Shown: positions 8,592-17,217, counted from the first letter of the stretch. The stretch is DNA of 64,000 bases from Pseudomonadota bacterium (GCA_018241445.1 JAFEDT010000003.1:124001-188000); one strand, 5' to 3'. The notes: a model not told the origin generated them from the letters alone. Program-made: numbers and translations.

Positions 8592-10049
8592 TCATGCAGC
8601 GACCGGCGCCCGCGCGGACCCGGCAGGCCCCGTCACCGCGGCGGCCGGGGCGAGGAGGCCGACCGCCTCGTCGTCCGCGAGGGCAGCGACAGCGCCGACG
8701 ATCAGCACCGCCGGGGGTTCCAGTCCATGCGTGGCGGCCTGTGCCGCGATGTCGGCGAGGGTCCCACGCGCGATCCGCTGGCCGGGCAGCGAGGCACGTT
8801 CGACGATGACCGCCGGGTGTGACGGCTGCGCGCCAGCGGCTCGCAGGCGGCTCACGATACGCGTCAACTCGCCGATACCCATGTAAAACACCGCGGTATG
8901 GGCCGGGTCGGCGAGAAAGGCCCAGTCGGCCGCGGCCATGTTGCTGTCGTGCCCGGTGACGAAGGTGACGCTGCGCGCGTGACCGCGCTGGGTCAGCGGT
9001 ACCCCCGCGGCGCTGGCGGCACCGAGGGCCGCGGTCACTCCCGGGACGATCTGGCAGGGGATGGCGGCGGCGCGCAGGGCCTGCGCCTCCTCGCCGCCGC
9101 GACCGAAGACCAGCGGATCGCCGCCCTTGAGGCGCGCCACACGCTGACCGTCGCGGGCCAGCTGGATCATCAGGTTCAGGATGCGCTCCTGCTGTCCGGC
9201 ATCGCCCCGGCCCTTGCCCACGAATATACGCCGGGCGTCGCGGCGCGCGCGCTCCAGTATGGCCGCGGGAACCAGGCGGTCGTGCAGAATGACATCGGCC
9301 TGCTGCAGCAGTTGCAGGGCGCGCAGGGTCAGCAGGTCCGGGTCTCCTGGTCCTGCGCCGATCAGGTAGACCTCCCCGATTGCGCGGGCGCCCGTGGGTT
9401 CGCGTCCCAACAGGCGCGCGGCGGACAGTTCGCGCTGCAACGCGAGGTCGGCGCCCGCCTCGTCACCTGCGAGTACACGTGTAGCCACCGCCCCTGCGGT
9501 GACCCGTTCCCAGAAGGCGCGGCGTGCCAGCTTTCCCAGGCGCTGGTGGATTGCCAGGCGCTGTCCGCCAAGGTAGCGCGCCAGTGCGCCGAGCCGCGCC
9601 GGCAGGAGCGCTTCGATCTGGGCGCGAATCCGCCGCGCCAGCACCGGGGCGCTGCCGCCCGAGCCGATCGCCACGATGACCGGGGAGCGGTCGATGATGG
9701 CGGGGAAGATGAAGGTGGAGAGGCTTGCATCGTCGACGACGTTGACGGGGATGTTGCGTGCGCGCGCCGCGAGCGACACGGCGGTGTTGGTCTCGCGGTC
9801 ATCCGTGGCTGCCACCACCGCAACCGCGCCGGCCAGGTGTGAGGCGCTGAAGGCTGCGCTGACATGCGTCAGTTGCGCGCGCAGCGCCGGCTCCAGGGAG
9901 GCGAACTGCGCATCCAGTGCGGGGGCGACCGCGGTGACCCGCGCCCCCGCCTGCAGCAGCCAGGTGACCTTGCGCAGGGCGACACCACCACCCCCGACAA
10001 CGACAGTGGTCTGATCGGCAAGGCGCAGGAACACGGGCAGGTAGTCCAT
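8592..10049 (-). CDS. cysG: Siroheme synthase CysG (trifunctional)
   Basis: 485 residues in two halves. Residues 1 to ~215 are the precorrin-2 dehydrogenase/ferrochelatase half: Rossmann motif VVVGGGGVALRK, active-site region VDDASLSTFIFPAIIDRSP, and GSGGSAPVLARR at the position of the E. coli phospho-serine loop. Residues ~225-470 are the SAM-dependent uroporphyrinogen III methyltransferase half: GEVYLIGAGPGDPDLLTLRA, RLKGGDPLVFGRGGEE, and PGVTAALGAASAAGVPLTQR. The product is the siroheme needed by the sulfite reductase at 12542-14197. It lies 12 bases after cysH and is co-transcribed. The last ~25 residues are an Ala/Pro-rich tail. Confidence 0.95.
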   Translation of the reverse strand: MDYLPVFLRLADQTTVVVGGGGVALRKVTWLLQAGARVTAVAPALDAQFASLEPALRAQLTHVSAAFSASHLAGAVAVVAATDDRETNTAVSLAARARNIPVNVVDDASLSTFIFPAIIDRSPVIVAIGSGGSAPVLARRIRAQIEALLPARLGALARYLGGQRLAIHQRLGKLARRAFWERVTAGAVATRVLAGDEAGADLALQRELSAARLLGREPTGARAIGEVYLIGAGPGDPDLLTLRALQLLQQADVILHDRLVPAAILERARRDARRIFVGKGRGDAGQQERILNLMIQLARDGQRVARLKGGDPLVFGRGGEEAQALRAAAIPCQIVPGVTAALGAASAAGVPLTQRGHARSVTFVTGHDSNMAAADWAFLADPAHTAVFYMGIGELTRIVSRLRAAGAQPSHPAVIVERASLPGQRIARGTLADIAAQAATHGLEPPAVLIVGAVAALADDEAVGLLAPAAAVTGPAGSARAPVAA

Positions 10050-10061
10050 GGGTTGCTTCCT

Positions 10062-10802
10062 TCAGGCGCTGGCAGCGACGGGGATCAGGGGTGGGCGGCC
10101 ACGGTTCGGATGCAGGCCACACTCACGTGTCTCGGCCTGTTCCCACCACCAGCGGCCGGCGCGGCGACTCTCGCCAGGCTGGATCGCCCGGGTGCAGGGC
10201 TCACAGCCGATGCTGGGGAACTGGCGGTCGTGCAGGCGGTTGTAGGGCAGACCCAGCGCGCGGATGTACTGCCACACATCGTCCTCGGACCACTCGAGCA
10301 GTGGGCTCAACTTGTACAGGCCGTAGCCGGCGTCCCATTCACTTGGGTTGCCCTGAGCGCGCTGCGCTGACTGCTCACGGCGCACCCCGGTGATCCACGC
10401 GCCGTAGCCGCGGATGGCGCGGCGGAAGGGCTCGATCTTGCGTACCCGGCAGCACTCCAGGCGCGCCTCGATGCTGTCGTAGAAGCCGTTCATGCCCTGG
10501 CGGGCGACCAGCTGCTCCAGCGCCGCGGCGTCCGGGTGGACCACGCGCAGGGTGCGGCGGTAGCGACGTTGCAGCCGGTCCACCAGATCGTAGGTCTCCT
10601 GGGGCAAGCGCCCGGTATCGATGCTGAAGACGTCGATTTGCGGCAGGTCGGTCCAGATGATGTCGGTGAGCACCATGGCCTCGGCGCCCAGGCTGTTGGC
10701 GTAGGCGATCCGCTTGTGTAGCGCCAGCGCCTGCGCCAGGGTGTCGCGTACCGCGGCGGCCTTTTCCTTAAGCTTCGGGTCGAGGGCGGGGGTGGGTGCC
10801 AT
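10062..10802 (-). CDS. cysH: Assimilatory adenylylsulfate (APS) reductase CysH
   Basis: 246 residues from ATG 10802 (MAPTPALDPKL). The frame is open further upstream, but that part lies in the cysB/cysH intergenic region. It reduces APS to sulfite with thioredoxin-type reductant. The cysteine pairs C117-C118 (ECCRVRK) and C200/C203 (GCEPC) bind a [4Fe-4S] cluster. This marks the APS-using enzyme rather than the cluster-free PAPS reductase of E. coli. The catalytic cysteine is C228 in RECGLH. It is the first gene of the cysH-cysG-cysK-TSUP operon, diverging from cysB, whose product probably controls it. Confidence 0.93.
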   Translation of the reverse strand: MAPTPALDPKLKEKAAAVRDTLAQALALHKRIAYANSLGAEAMVLTDIIWTDLPQIDVFSIDTGRLPQETYDLVDRLQRRYRRTLRVVHPDAAALEQLVARQGMNGFYDSIEARLECCRVRKIEPFRRAIRGYGAWITGVRREQSAQRAQGNPSEWDAGYGLYKLSPLLEWSEDDVWQYIRALGLPYNRLHDRQFPSIGCEPCTRAIQPGESRRAGRWWWEQAETRECGLHPNRGRPPLIPVAASA

Positions 10803-10935
10803 GTTGACGGCACTATAGGGACGGGGTTGAGCTGCACGGAACGAATCATTGCTTCTTTCGTGGTGCGCGCCGGTTATGGGGCGGTGACAGGGAAGCTCAC
10901 GCAACGCTTGCCGCTGCGGTACGCTTGGCAGCCCT
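10803..10935. promoter_or_regulatory. Divergent cysH/cysB control region
   Basis: 133 bases separate the start codons of cysH (leftward) and cysB (rightward). CysB-type regulators activate sulfur genes and often repress themselves from such spaces, so this is the likely site of CysB binding. I do not see a promoter good enough to place exactly. The assignment is from gene layout and family knowledge. Confidence 0.5.
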
Positions 10936-11907
10936 ATGAAACTGCACCAGTTGCGCTACCTCGCCGCCGTCGCCCAGAGCGGACTCAACATCACCGCCGC
11001 GGCCCAGAAACTGCACACTTCGCAGCCAGGGGTCAGCAAGCAGATCAAGCTGCTGGAGGACGAGCTGGGCTTCCAGATCTTTGTGCGCGAGGGGCGCAAC
11101 CTGACGCGTATCACCCCCGCCGGGCAGCAGGTGATCGACCGTGCCATGCACATCCTGCAGGAGGCGCAGAGCATCCGCGACCTGTCCACGGAGCTGCGCG
11201 ACGAGGGCAAGGGCAGCCTGTCGATCGGCACCACGCATACCCAGGCGCGTTACGTCCTGCCGGATGTCATCCGCGAGTTTCGCGGCCGCTATCCGCAGGT
11301 ACGGTTGAACCTGCACCAGGGGACCTCGGAGCAGATTGCCGAGATGGTGGCCAGCGACCGGATCGACTGCGCCATCGCCACCGGCTCGGAGGCGCTGTTC
11401 GCCGACCTGACGCTGTTGCCGTGCTATCGCTGGCACCGCACGGTCATCGTGCCGCGCCGCCATCCACTGGCCGGCGCCGCAAAACTCAGCCTCAAGGCGC
11501 TGGCCGGTTATCCGCTGGTGACCTACACCTTCAGTTTCACCGGCCCCTCGTCCCTGCACGAGGCCTTCGCGCGCGCCGGCCTCACGCCCAACGTGGCGAT
11601 CACCGCCCGTGATGCCGACGTCATCCAGACTTACGTGCGGCTGGGCCTGGGCGTGGGCATTGTGGCCAACATGGCCGTCGACCCGCTCGACCCGGACCTG
11701 GTGGCCATCGACGCCGCACACCTGTTTGCGGCACACATCACCTGGATCGGCTTTCGCCGTGGCACGCTGCTGCGCCGCTACATGTACGACTTCGCACAGT
11801 TGCTGGCGCCGCACCTGGAGCGTCGCCTGGTGGATCGGGCACACCGCAGCGCCTCGGCGCAGGAGGCCGCGGGGTTGTTCGCCGAGGTTCAGCTGCCCGA
11901 GCGTTAG
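10936..11907 (+). CDS. cysB: LysR-type regulator of cysteine biosynthesis CysB
   Basis: 323 residues, one short of E. coli CysB. The N-terminal winged HTH starts MKLHQLRYLAAVAQSGLNIT and continues HTSQPGVSKQIKLLEDELG, a near-diagnostic CysB sequence. The effector domain keeps IGTTHTQARYVLP and the LHQGTSEQIAEMV region that binds acetylserine/sulfate in CysB. It should activate cysH and other sulfur-starvation genes in response to N-acetylserine or O-acetylserine. It is transcribed alone, divergent from cysH and convergent with the DUF934/cysI pair. Confidence 0.95.
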   Translation: MKLHQLRYLAAVAQSGLNITAAAQKLHTSQPGVSKQIKLLEDELGFQIFVREGRNLTRITPAGQQVIDRAMHILQEAQSIRDLSTELRDEGKGSLSIGTTHTQARYVLPDVIREFRGRYPQVRLNLHQGTSEQIAEMVASDRIDCAIATGSEALFADLTLLPCYRWHRTVIVPRRHPLAGAAKLSLKALAGYPLVTYTFSFTGPSSLHEAFARAGLTPNVAITARDADVIQTYVRLGLGVGIVANMAVDPLDPDLVAIDAAHLFAAHITWIGFRRGTLLRRYMYDFAQLLAPHLERRLVDRAHRSASAQEAAGLFAEVQLPER

Positions 11908-11979
11908 TCCGGACCTGAAGTCCAGGGCTGTGCCCTGTCGTCATTGCGCAGGATGGCCGGGGGTGAGTATGAGCTCCGT

Positions 11980-12009
11980 CGGATGTGTGTAATCGTATAC
12001 ACACATCCG
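11980..12009. repeat. Perfect 12-base inverted repeat between cysB and DUF934
   Basis: CGGATGTGTGTA (11980-11991) and its exact complement TACACACATCCG (11998-12009) flank a 6-base loop. It lies in the ~160-base gap between the ends of cysB and the DUF934 gene, which converge, so a bidirectional terminator is the simplest reading. Neither side has a T-run, however, and the arms are AC/GT-rich, unlike the GC-rich surroundings. Nothing else is seen in this gap. Confidence 0.6.
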
Positions 12010-12066
12010 TGGGAGACACTAATGTTAGCGGTGGCGCAGCTCCTTTCCCCTCAGGCTGCGCTGTCG

Positions 12067-12567
12067 TCAGGCGAAGAAGCGCTGGCGTTCCAGTCTCACC
12101 TGCGGATCGCCCGGCTGGTAGGCGACGCGGTAGCGCCCCAGCGCCCGGCGCGCCGCCTCGACGTCGACACCGTCGGCCAGTTCCAGGACATCGAACCCGC
12201 ATCGCGCCAGCAGGAAGACCTGGTCCAGGCGCACGCCCTTGCCCGCGGCGCGCAACTCGCCCCGGAAGCCGAGCCGGGCGCGCAAAATGCGGCCCTGCGA
12301 GTAGCCGCGGCCGTCGCCCGGGTTCGGAAATTCCACCGCCACCAGCGCCAGTCGCGGCAGCAGATCCGAAAGCGCCTCCGGCGCATCCGTCACCGCCAGC
12401 GCAGCGCCCAGGCGTCCGCCAGGGGGGGCAGCCCAATGGCCCGGGTCGCCGCGTAGCTGCGCCAGCGGAACAATGACGTCGGGATGCTGCGGCGTACCGG
12501 CATCAGGCTCCCCCAGGTAACGCCAGGGATCGGCGATCCAGTCACGCTGCCTGAGGATGTGACGCAT
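12067..12567 (-). CDS. DUF934 family protein associated with sulfite reductase
   Basis: 166 residues from ATG 12567 (MRHILRQRDWIADPW). It overlaps the 3' end of cysI by 26 bases. DUF934 proteins almost always sit directly after the siroheme sulfite reductase in proteobacteria and are annotated as putative oxidoreductases. Their chemistry is unproven. Conserved-looking parts are the WRYLGE start, the LALVAVEFPNPGDGRGYSQGR centre, LRARLGFRGELRA, and VFLLARCGFD. An inferred role is handling electron supply or assembly for CysI. No cofactor motif is visible. Confidence 0.85.
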   Translation of the reverse strand: MRHILRQRDWIADPWRYLGEPDAGTPQHPDVIVPLAQLRGDPGHWAAPPGGRLGAALAVTDAPEALSDLLPRLALVAVEFPNPGDGRGYSQGRILRARLGFRGELRAAGKGVRLDQVFLLARCGFDVLELADGVDVEAARRALGRYRVAYQPGDPQVRLERQRFFA

Positions 12568-14197
12568 AGGCACCCTGCCTGAAAGCCTGCATACCCACGC
12601 GCTGCAGGGTCTCGATGAAGCGCTCATCGCCTTCGCGCCGCGCACGGTAGACCTCGACGATGCGCTCCACGGTGGCCGCGACCTCTGCCTGCGGCACCGA
12701 AGGCCCGATCACCTCGCCCAAGGCGGTGAAGCCGTTGGCCGAACCCCCGAGGGTGATCTGGTACCACTGCTCGCCGTGCTTGTCGACGCCCAGGATGCCG
12801 ATGTGCCCGACGTGATGGTGGCCGCAGCCGTTCATGCAGCCGGACATCTTGAGCTCGATGTCGCCGAGGTCGTAAAGGTAGTCGAGGCTGTCGAAGCGCT
12901 GCTGGATCTGCCGTGCCACGTCGAGCGTGCCGGCGTTGGCCAGGCCGCAGAAATCCAGCCCGGGACAGGCAATCATGTCGGTTAGCGTGCCGATGTTGGG
13001 TGTTGCCAGCTGCAGCAGCTGCAGTTTCTGCCAGAGGGGGTACAACCGCTCCTGACGTACGTCGGCGAACAGCAGGTTCTGGTTGTGGGTGGCGCGGATC
13101 TCGCCGAAGCTCTCGGCATCGGCCAGGTCGGCGATGGCCTCCATCTGCTGCGACGTGACGTCACCGGGGACGCTGCCGTGTGCCTTCAATGACAGGAATA
13201 CACTTCGATAGCCGCTGACCCGGTGCGCGCGGGTGTTGTAGCGGAACCAGGCCTGGAAAGCCGGCTCGCGTCCCGTCTCGACGTCAAGATCAGGCAGTGT
13301 GGCGTAGGGGTGGGGGCGGAAGAAATCGTGTACCCGCTGCACCTGCGCGGCATCCAGGCGTGGCGCGCCGGCACGGCTGGCCTGCCATTCCGTCTCCACT
13401 TGCTCGCGCATGCGCTCGATCCCGAGGGATTTCACCAGGATCTTGATGCGCGCCTTGTGGATGTTGTCGCGGCGCCCGTGGCGATTGTAGACGCGCAGAA
13501 TGGCCTCGAGATACGCGAACAGTTCCGGCAGTGGCAGGAACTCGCGGATCACCTGGCCGATGACAGGCGTGCGCCCCAGTCCTCCCCCCACCAGCACGGT
13601 GAAGCCGATATCGCCCTCGCGACCGCGCTTCAGATGCAGACCGATGTCGTGCACTTCGCTGGCGGCCCGGTCCTGCGGCGAGCCGGTCACTGCGATCTTG
13701 AACTTGCGCGGCAGGTAGGTGAACTCCGGGTGCAGCGTCGCCCACTGCCGGATGAGTTCGCAGTAGGGCCGCGGATCGTCCAGTTCATCCGGCGCCACGC
13801 CGGCCAGGTGATCGGCGGTCACGTTGCGGATGCAGTTGCCGCTGGTCTGGATCGAGTGCATCTGCACCGTCGCCAGCTCGGCCAGGATGTCAGGGACTTC
13901 GGCGAGCTTCGGCCAGTTCAGCTGCAGGTTCTGCCGGGTGGTGAAGTGACCGTAGCCGCGGTCGTAGCGGCGTGCGACGTGGGCCAGCATGCGCAGCTGT
14001 GTACTGCTCAACAGGCCGTAGGGAATGGCGAGGCGCAGCATGGGGGCGTGGCGCTGGATATACAGCCCGTTGCGCAGCCGCAGGGGGCGGAACTCGTCCT
14101 CGCTCAGCTCGCCCGCCAGGAAGCGGCGCGTCTGGTCGCGGAACTCCGCCACCCTCTGGTCCACGAACGCCTGGTCCAGCTCGTCGTACCGGTACAT
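12542..14197 (-). CDS. cysI: Siroheme/[4Fe-4S] sulfite (nitrite) reductase, hemoprotein subunit
   Basis: 551 residues from ATG 14197 (MYRYDELDQAF), placed inside a longer open frame by the family's usual start. It reduces sulfite to sulfide. The coupled cluster/siroheme cysteines are C411 and C417 (ACPGLDFCG) and C454 and C458 (KMSGCMNGCGHHH). The two ferredoxin-like half-domains are recognisable (YGHFTTRQNLQLNW; ATHNQNLLF). There is no flavoprotein cysJ in the window, so electrons may come from ferredoxin or another donor. Assimilatory nitrite reductase is closely related, but the DUF934 neighbour and the cys context favour sulfite. DUF934 follows by overlap. Confidence 0.9.
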   Translation of the reverse strand: MYRYDELDQAFVDQRVAEFRDQTRRFLAGELSEDEFRPLRLRNGLYIQRHAPMLRLAIPYGLLSSTQLRMLAHVARRYDRGYGHFTTRQNLQLNWPKLAEVPDILAELATVQMHSIQTSGNCIRNVTADHLAGVAPDELDDPRPYCELIRQWATLHPEFTYLPRKFKIAVTGSPQDRAASEVHDIGLHLKRGREGDIGFTVLVGGGLGRTPVIGQVIREFLPLPELFAYLEAILRVYNRHGRRDNIHKARIKILVKSLGIERMREQVETEWQASRAGAPRLDAAQVQRVHDFFRPHPYATLPDLDVETGREPAFQAWFRYNTRAHRVSGYRSVFLSLKAHGSVPGDVTSQQMEAIADLADAESFGEIRATHNQNLLFADVRQERLYPLWQKLQLLQLATPNIGTLTDMIACPGLDFCGLANAGTLDVARQIQQRFDSLDYLYDLGDIELKMSGCMNGCGHHHVGHIGILGVDKHGEQWYQITLGGSANGFTALGEVIGPSVPQAEVAATVERIVEVYRARREGDERFIETLQRVGMQAFRQGAYASHPQAA

Positions 14198-14311
14198 GGC
14201 GGCAAATATAGGCCGCGCGGCGCGCGCCGCTCCATACCGTCTGGTTGGGTCGATATGCCCGGGCCTCACACACCGGTACACTTAGGCTGGAACAGGCGTA
14301 CTGGAGGATCC

Positions 14312-14776
14312 GTGTCCGGACTGTATTTCGAGGAGTTCTCCGTGGGGCAGCACTTTGCGCACCGCGTGCGGCGCACGGTGACGGAGACCGACAACCTGCT
14401 GTTCAGCGCCCTGACCATGAATCCGGCCGCGATCCACCTGGACGCCGAGTACTCGCGCAACTCGCCGTTCGGTGAACGCATCGTCAACAGTGTCTTCACC
14501 CTGGGGCTGCTGGTGGGCCTGTCGGTCTACGACACCACCTATGGCACGACCATCGGCAACCTGGGATGGGAGGAAGTGCGCTTTCCGCGGCCGGTACTCA
14601 TCGGCGACACGCTGCGTGCCGAAACCACGGTGATATCCGCGCGCGAAAGCCGCTCGCGCCAGGACTCCGGTATCGTGGTGTTCGAACACCGCGCCTGGAA
14701 CCAGCGCAACGAGGAGGTGGCATCCTGCCGCCGCGCCGCACTGATGCTGAAGAAGCCGCCACAGGGAACCTCCTGA
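14312..14776 (+). CDS. MaoC-like (R)-specific acyl-CoA dehydratase/hydratase
   Basis: 154 residues from the GTG at 14312, preceded by a good Shine-Dalgarno (CTGGAGGATCC). The same frame is open for a long way upstream but opposite cysI, so that part is shadow. It is a hotdog fold of the MaoC type with the short EF-S-VGQHF start, NPAAIHLDAEYS near residue 50 (equivalent to the catalytic Asp/His region) and SVFTLGLLVGLS. Pairs of such a dehydratase with a CitE-like lyase are known for mesaconyl-CoA/beta-methylmalyl-CoA chemistry. That makes mesaconyl-CoA hydratase a fair guess, but the substrate is not proven. The stop overlaps the lyase start (TGATG). Confidence 0.8.
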   Translation: MSGLYFEEFSVGQHFAHRVRRTVTETDNLLFSALTMNPAAIHLDAEYSRNSPFGERIVNSVFTLGLLVGLSVYDTTYGTTIGNLGWEEVRFPRPVLIGDTLRAETTVISARESRSRQDSGIVVFEHRAWNQRNEEVASCRRAALMLKKPPQGTS

Positions 14777-15708
14777 TGCAGGCGCCGCCGCGTTCCTGGC
14801 TGTTCGTCCCGGGAGACAGCGCCCGCAAGCAGGCGCGTGCGCTCCAGGGCTCCGCGGACGCCCTGATCCTGGACCTGGAGGACTCAGTGGATCCGGCGCG
14901 GCTGCCCGCCGCCCGCGCGCAGGTCTGCGAGCTGCTGGGTGCGCGCACCGGCGGCATGGGCCCGGCCCTGTGGGTGAGGGTCAATGCCGCGGGGACCGCT
15001 GCCTGCGCCCAGGACATGGACAGCCTGTACGCACAATCGGCACGCACATCGCTGCCCGCCGGTATCGTGCTGCCGAAGGTCAACGGGGCGGGTGAACTCG
15101 CGGCCTTTGTGGCGCAGTTGGCGCAGCGCGAGGCGCGCTCAGGGCTTGCGCCGGAAAAAGGCGCCCGGATACTCGCGCTGGTCACCGAGACGCCGGCGGG
15201 CCTGATGAACCTGCCGCGCTACCCGGACGAGCTGGCCGCGGCCCCCGAGGTGTTGCAGCGGCTTGCCGGGCTGACCTGGGGCGCGGAAGACCTCGGCGCG
15301 GCCCTGGGGGCGCTCGAGCGCCGCGACGATGCCGGCAACCTGACGTTCACCTTTCAGCTCGCACGCACCGCCTGTCTGCTTACGGCCGCGGCACTGGGCG
15401 TGCAGGCCGTGGACGGCGTGCATACCGACTTTCGTAATCCGGATTCGCTGCGGGCCGACCTTGCGCAGGCGCGACGGGACGGCTTCACCGGCAAGCTCGC
15501 CATCCACCCCGACCAGGTGGAGCCCATCAATGCCGCCTTCTCGCCGACGGCGGCGGAGATCGCGCATGCGCGGCAGGTCGTGGCGGCCTTCGCGGCGCAG
15601 CCTGGCACCGGGGTCGCCAGCCTGCAGGGCAGGATGATCGATCGCCCGCACCTGTTGCTGGCGCAGCGAGTCCTGGCTACCGCGCAGCGCACAGCGGAGC
15701 GCCCGTGA
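14776..15708 (+). CDS. CitE-like CoA ester lyase (HpcH/HpaI superfamily)
   Basis: 310 residues. The family signatures are RSWLFVPGDS (6-15), the acidic metal-binding LILDLEDSVDP, WVRVNAAGTA, LVTETPAGLMNL (metal-binding Glu) and TWGAEDLGAALG. Members cleave malyl-CoA, methylmalyl-CoA or citryl-CoA, with Mg2+. Being a free-standing protein of this length it is not a citrate lyase subunit; no citDF genes are near. Coupling with the MaoC gene suggests one works on the other's product, for example mesaconyl-CoA to methylmalyl-CoA to glyoxylate plus propionyl-CoA. That pathway assignment is an inference. It overlaps the next gene as GTGA. Confidence 0.82.
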   Translation: MQAPPRSWLFVPGDSARKQARALQGSADALILDLEDSVDPARLPAARAQVCELLGARTGGMGPALWVRVNAAGTAACAQDMDSLYAQSARTSLPAGIVLPKVNGAGELAAFVAQLAQREARSGLAPEKGARILALVTETPAGLMNLPRYPDELAAAPEVLQRLAGLTWGAEDLGAALGALERRDDAGNLTFTFQLARTACLLTAAALGVQAVDGVHTDFRNPDSLRADLAQARRDGFTGKLAIHPDQVEPINAAFSPTAAEIAHARQVVAAFAAQPGTGVASLQGRMIDRPHLLLAQRVLATAQRTAERP

Positions 15709-16073
15709 AGCTGCGCATCAAGGGCGCCAGCCTGCGCCTGCGCCTGACCCAGGGCGAAGTGCGGCGCCTGGAACAGGAAGGTAGTGTCGAGGAGGCGGTG
15801 CCTTTTGCCGGCGGCGCCCGCCTGCGTTATCGGTTGTGCATGGATCCGCAAGTGACACAGCCCTCGGCCGCCTATGCCGCGGACGTCCTCACCGTCTGGC
15901 TGCCACGACCGGCCGCACTGCAGTGGTGTGCGGGCACGCAGACGACGTTGGCGCACGATCAGGCCGTAGCGGACGGCGTGCTGCGAATAGTGGTGGAAAA
16001 GGATTTCGCCTGCCTCACGGCCCGCGAGGGCGAGGACGAATCGGACAACTTTCCCCATCCCCGAGGTCCCTGA
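15705..16073 (+). CDS. Small conserved hypothetical protein (DUF7009-like)
   Basis: 122 residues from a GTG that overlaps the lyase stop. It starts MKLRIKGASLRLRLTQGEVRRL and ends with a distinctive EKDFACL-AREGEDESDNFPHP segment, which I associate with an uncharacterised family of about this size. The acidic GEDESD and the lone cysteine before it suggest a metal or ligand site. That is speculation. No signal peptide or membrane segment is present. Operon position ties it to the MaoC/CitE pair. It converges with the mocA-like gene 21 bases later. Confidence 0.65.
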   Translation: MKLRIKGASLRLRLTQGEVRRLEQEGSVEEAVPFAGGARLRYRLCMDPQVTQPSAAYAADVLTVWLPRPAALQWCAGTQTTLAHDQAVADGVLRIVVEKDFACLTAREGEDESDNFPHPRGP

Positions 16074-16094
16074 CGGCCGTCCCGGCGAGCGGTG

Positions 16095-16712
16095 TCAGCG
16101 GGCGGGTTCTTCCGGTATCTTCAGGAGATCCTCGGGTGTGTCGATATCGACCGCCGCCGAAGGCATCGGTACCCGCACCAGCCGTTCGGTGTGCCCCCGC
16201 AGCAGGCCGCGCGCGCCGGCGTCGCCCCGCAGCCGCGCAAGCTCCGGAAAGTGACCGCGCGGAAAGATCGCGGGCACGCCGACCGTGCCCTCGTAGCTGG
16301 CCGCCACCAGGTACTGCGTCTGCCGGCGCCAGGCGCCGGCCAGGCGCTTGAGATCGTCTGCCGTAACCGCCGCCTGGTCTGCGAGCATCAGCAGCACCGC
16401 CTCGCAGGCGGGTGGCAGGTGACTCATGCCGACGCGGATGGAGCTGGCGATACCCTCGCGCCAGTCGCGATTGATCACGACCGTGCCGGTCGTATGGCGC
16501 AGCAGGCTGCTGATCTGGTCGGCGCCGCTGCCCAGCACCACGATGACGGCACTGCCGGTCACCTCCGCGGCGCGGGTGGCTGCGGCGTGCAGCAGGGGAC
16601 GGCCGTTGACCCGCACCAGTTGCTTCGGCGAACCGAAGCGGGTCGACGCACCCGCGGCGAGCACCATGCAGTACAGCCCGTCGCCGGTGCCGGTTTGGGA
16701 CGGCGCCGTCAC
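16095..16712 (-). CDS. mocA: MocA-like molybdenum cofactor cytidylyltransferase
   Basis: 205 residues from a GTG that overlaps the stop of the upstream gene (GTGA). The frame stays open further upstream but overlaps that gene. It is a nucleotidyltransferase of the MobA/MocA type with the NTP-binding loop MVLAAGASTRFGSPKQLV near the N-terminus. It continues with the LLMLADQAAVTADDLKRL metal-binding stretch, then GVPAIFPRGHF and a C-terminal DIDTPEDL. MocA enzymes convert Mo-molybdopterin to the cytosine dinucleotide form used by xanthine-dehydrogenase-type enzymes. The xdhC gene just upstream supports this. The hydroxylase itself is not in the window. Confidence 0.82.
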   Translation of the reverse strand: MTAPSQTGTGDGLYCMVLAAGASTRFGSPKQLVRVNGRPLLHAAATRAAEVTGSAVIVVLGSGADQISSLLRHTTGTVVINRDWREGIASSIRVGMSHLPPACEAVLLMLADQAAVTADDLKRLAGAWRRQTQYLVAASYEGTVGVPAIFPRGHFPELARLRGDAGARGLLRGHTERLVRVPMPSAAVDIDTPEDLLKIPEEPAR

Positions 16713-17215
16713 CCCTGAGGCTCCCCGCCCAGCGCGCGATAGCGCTCGCGCTCGGCCATGATGGAGTCGGCGTCGATGCCCGACCAGGCGCGCCACTCCA
16801 TCACTCGTGCGTGCGCGGCAAGGCCGGATTCGAGTTGCGCTCCCCGCTGTTGCCAGGCCCCGGCAATCTGCTCCAGCAGGTCGTTCCAGGTGGCGCAGTT
16901 GTCAGCGCCTGTCAGCGGCAGCGCGGCGAGCGGCGTGAACCGCTTCCGCAGCTGCCCGCTGCCCGGGGGCTGGGCGAGTGCGGCCCGCAGCGTATCGGCG
17001 CCGCCGCGACCCGGTGGCCACTGTTGCAACAGGGCTGCGAGGCGCTTATCGCGCGCGGCGAAGGATGCAAGCGCCGCGGACAGGTAGGCGATCCACGGCG
17101 CCGCTCCGTCATCCAGGGCATTGAGCCGCAGCTTGCGCTGCAGCGCCGCGGCGACAGAGCCGGTGCGCTGGCGTTCACCGGCGATCTGGCCGCGCAGCAG
17201 CTGGATTTCGTCCAC
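16709..17215 (-). CDS. Unrecognised protein encoded between xdhC and mocA
   Basis: 168 residues from a GTG start two bases after the xdhC stop, and its stop overlaps the mocA-like start. I do not recognise a family. The sequence is helix-rich and soluble (MDEIQLLRGQIAGERQRTG, then AYLSAALASFAARDKRL, then CATWNDLLEQIAGAWQQRG and a Trp-rich RVMEWRAWSGIDADSIMAER). It has a single cysteine and no metal, nucleotide or membrane motif. Sandwiched and probably translationally coupled between two Mo-enzyme maturation genes, it may assist assembly of a molybdenum hydroxylase. That rests on position alone. Confidence 0.6.
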   Translation of the reverse strand: MDEIQLLRGQIAGERQRTGSVAAALQRKLRLNALDDGAAPWIAYLSAALASFAARDKRLAALLQQWPPGRGGADTLRAALAQPPGSGQLRKRFTPLAALPLTGADNCATWNDLLEQIAGAWQQRGAQLESGLAAHARVMEWRAWSGIDADSIMAERERYRALGGEPQG

Positions 17216-17217
17216 GG

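Noticed and set aside
13223..14311. A long N-terminal extension of the MaoC-like gene
   Set aside because: It lies opposite cysI and lacks similarity. The GTG at 14312 has a good ribosome site and gives the normal family length.
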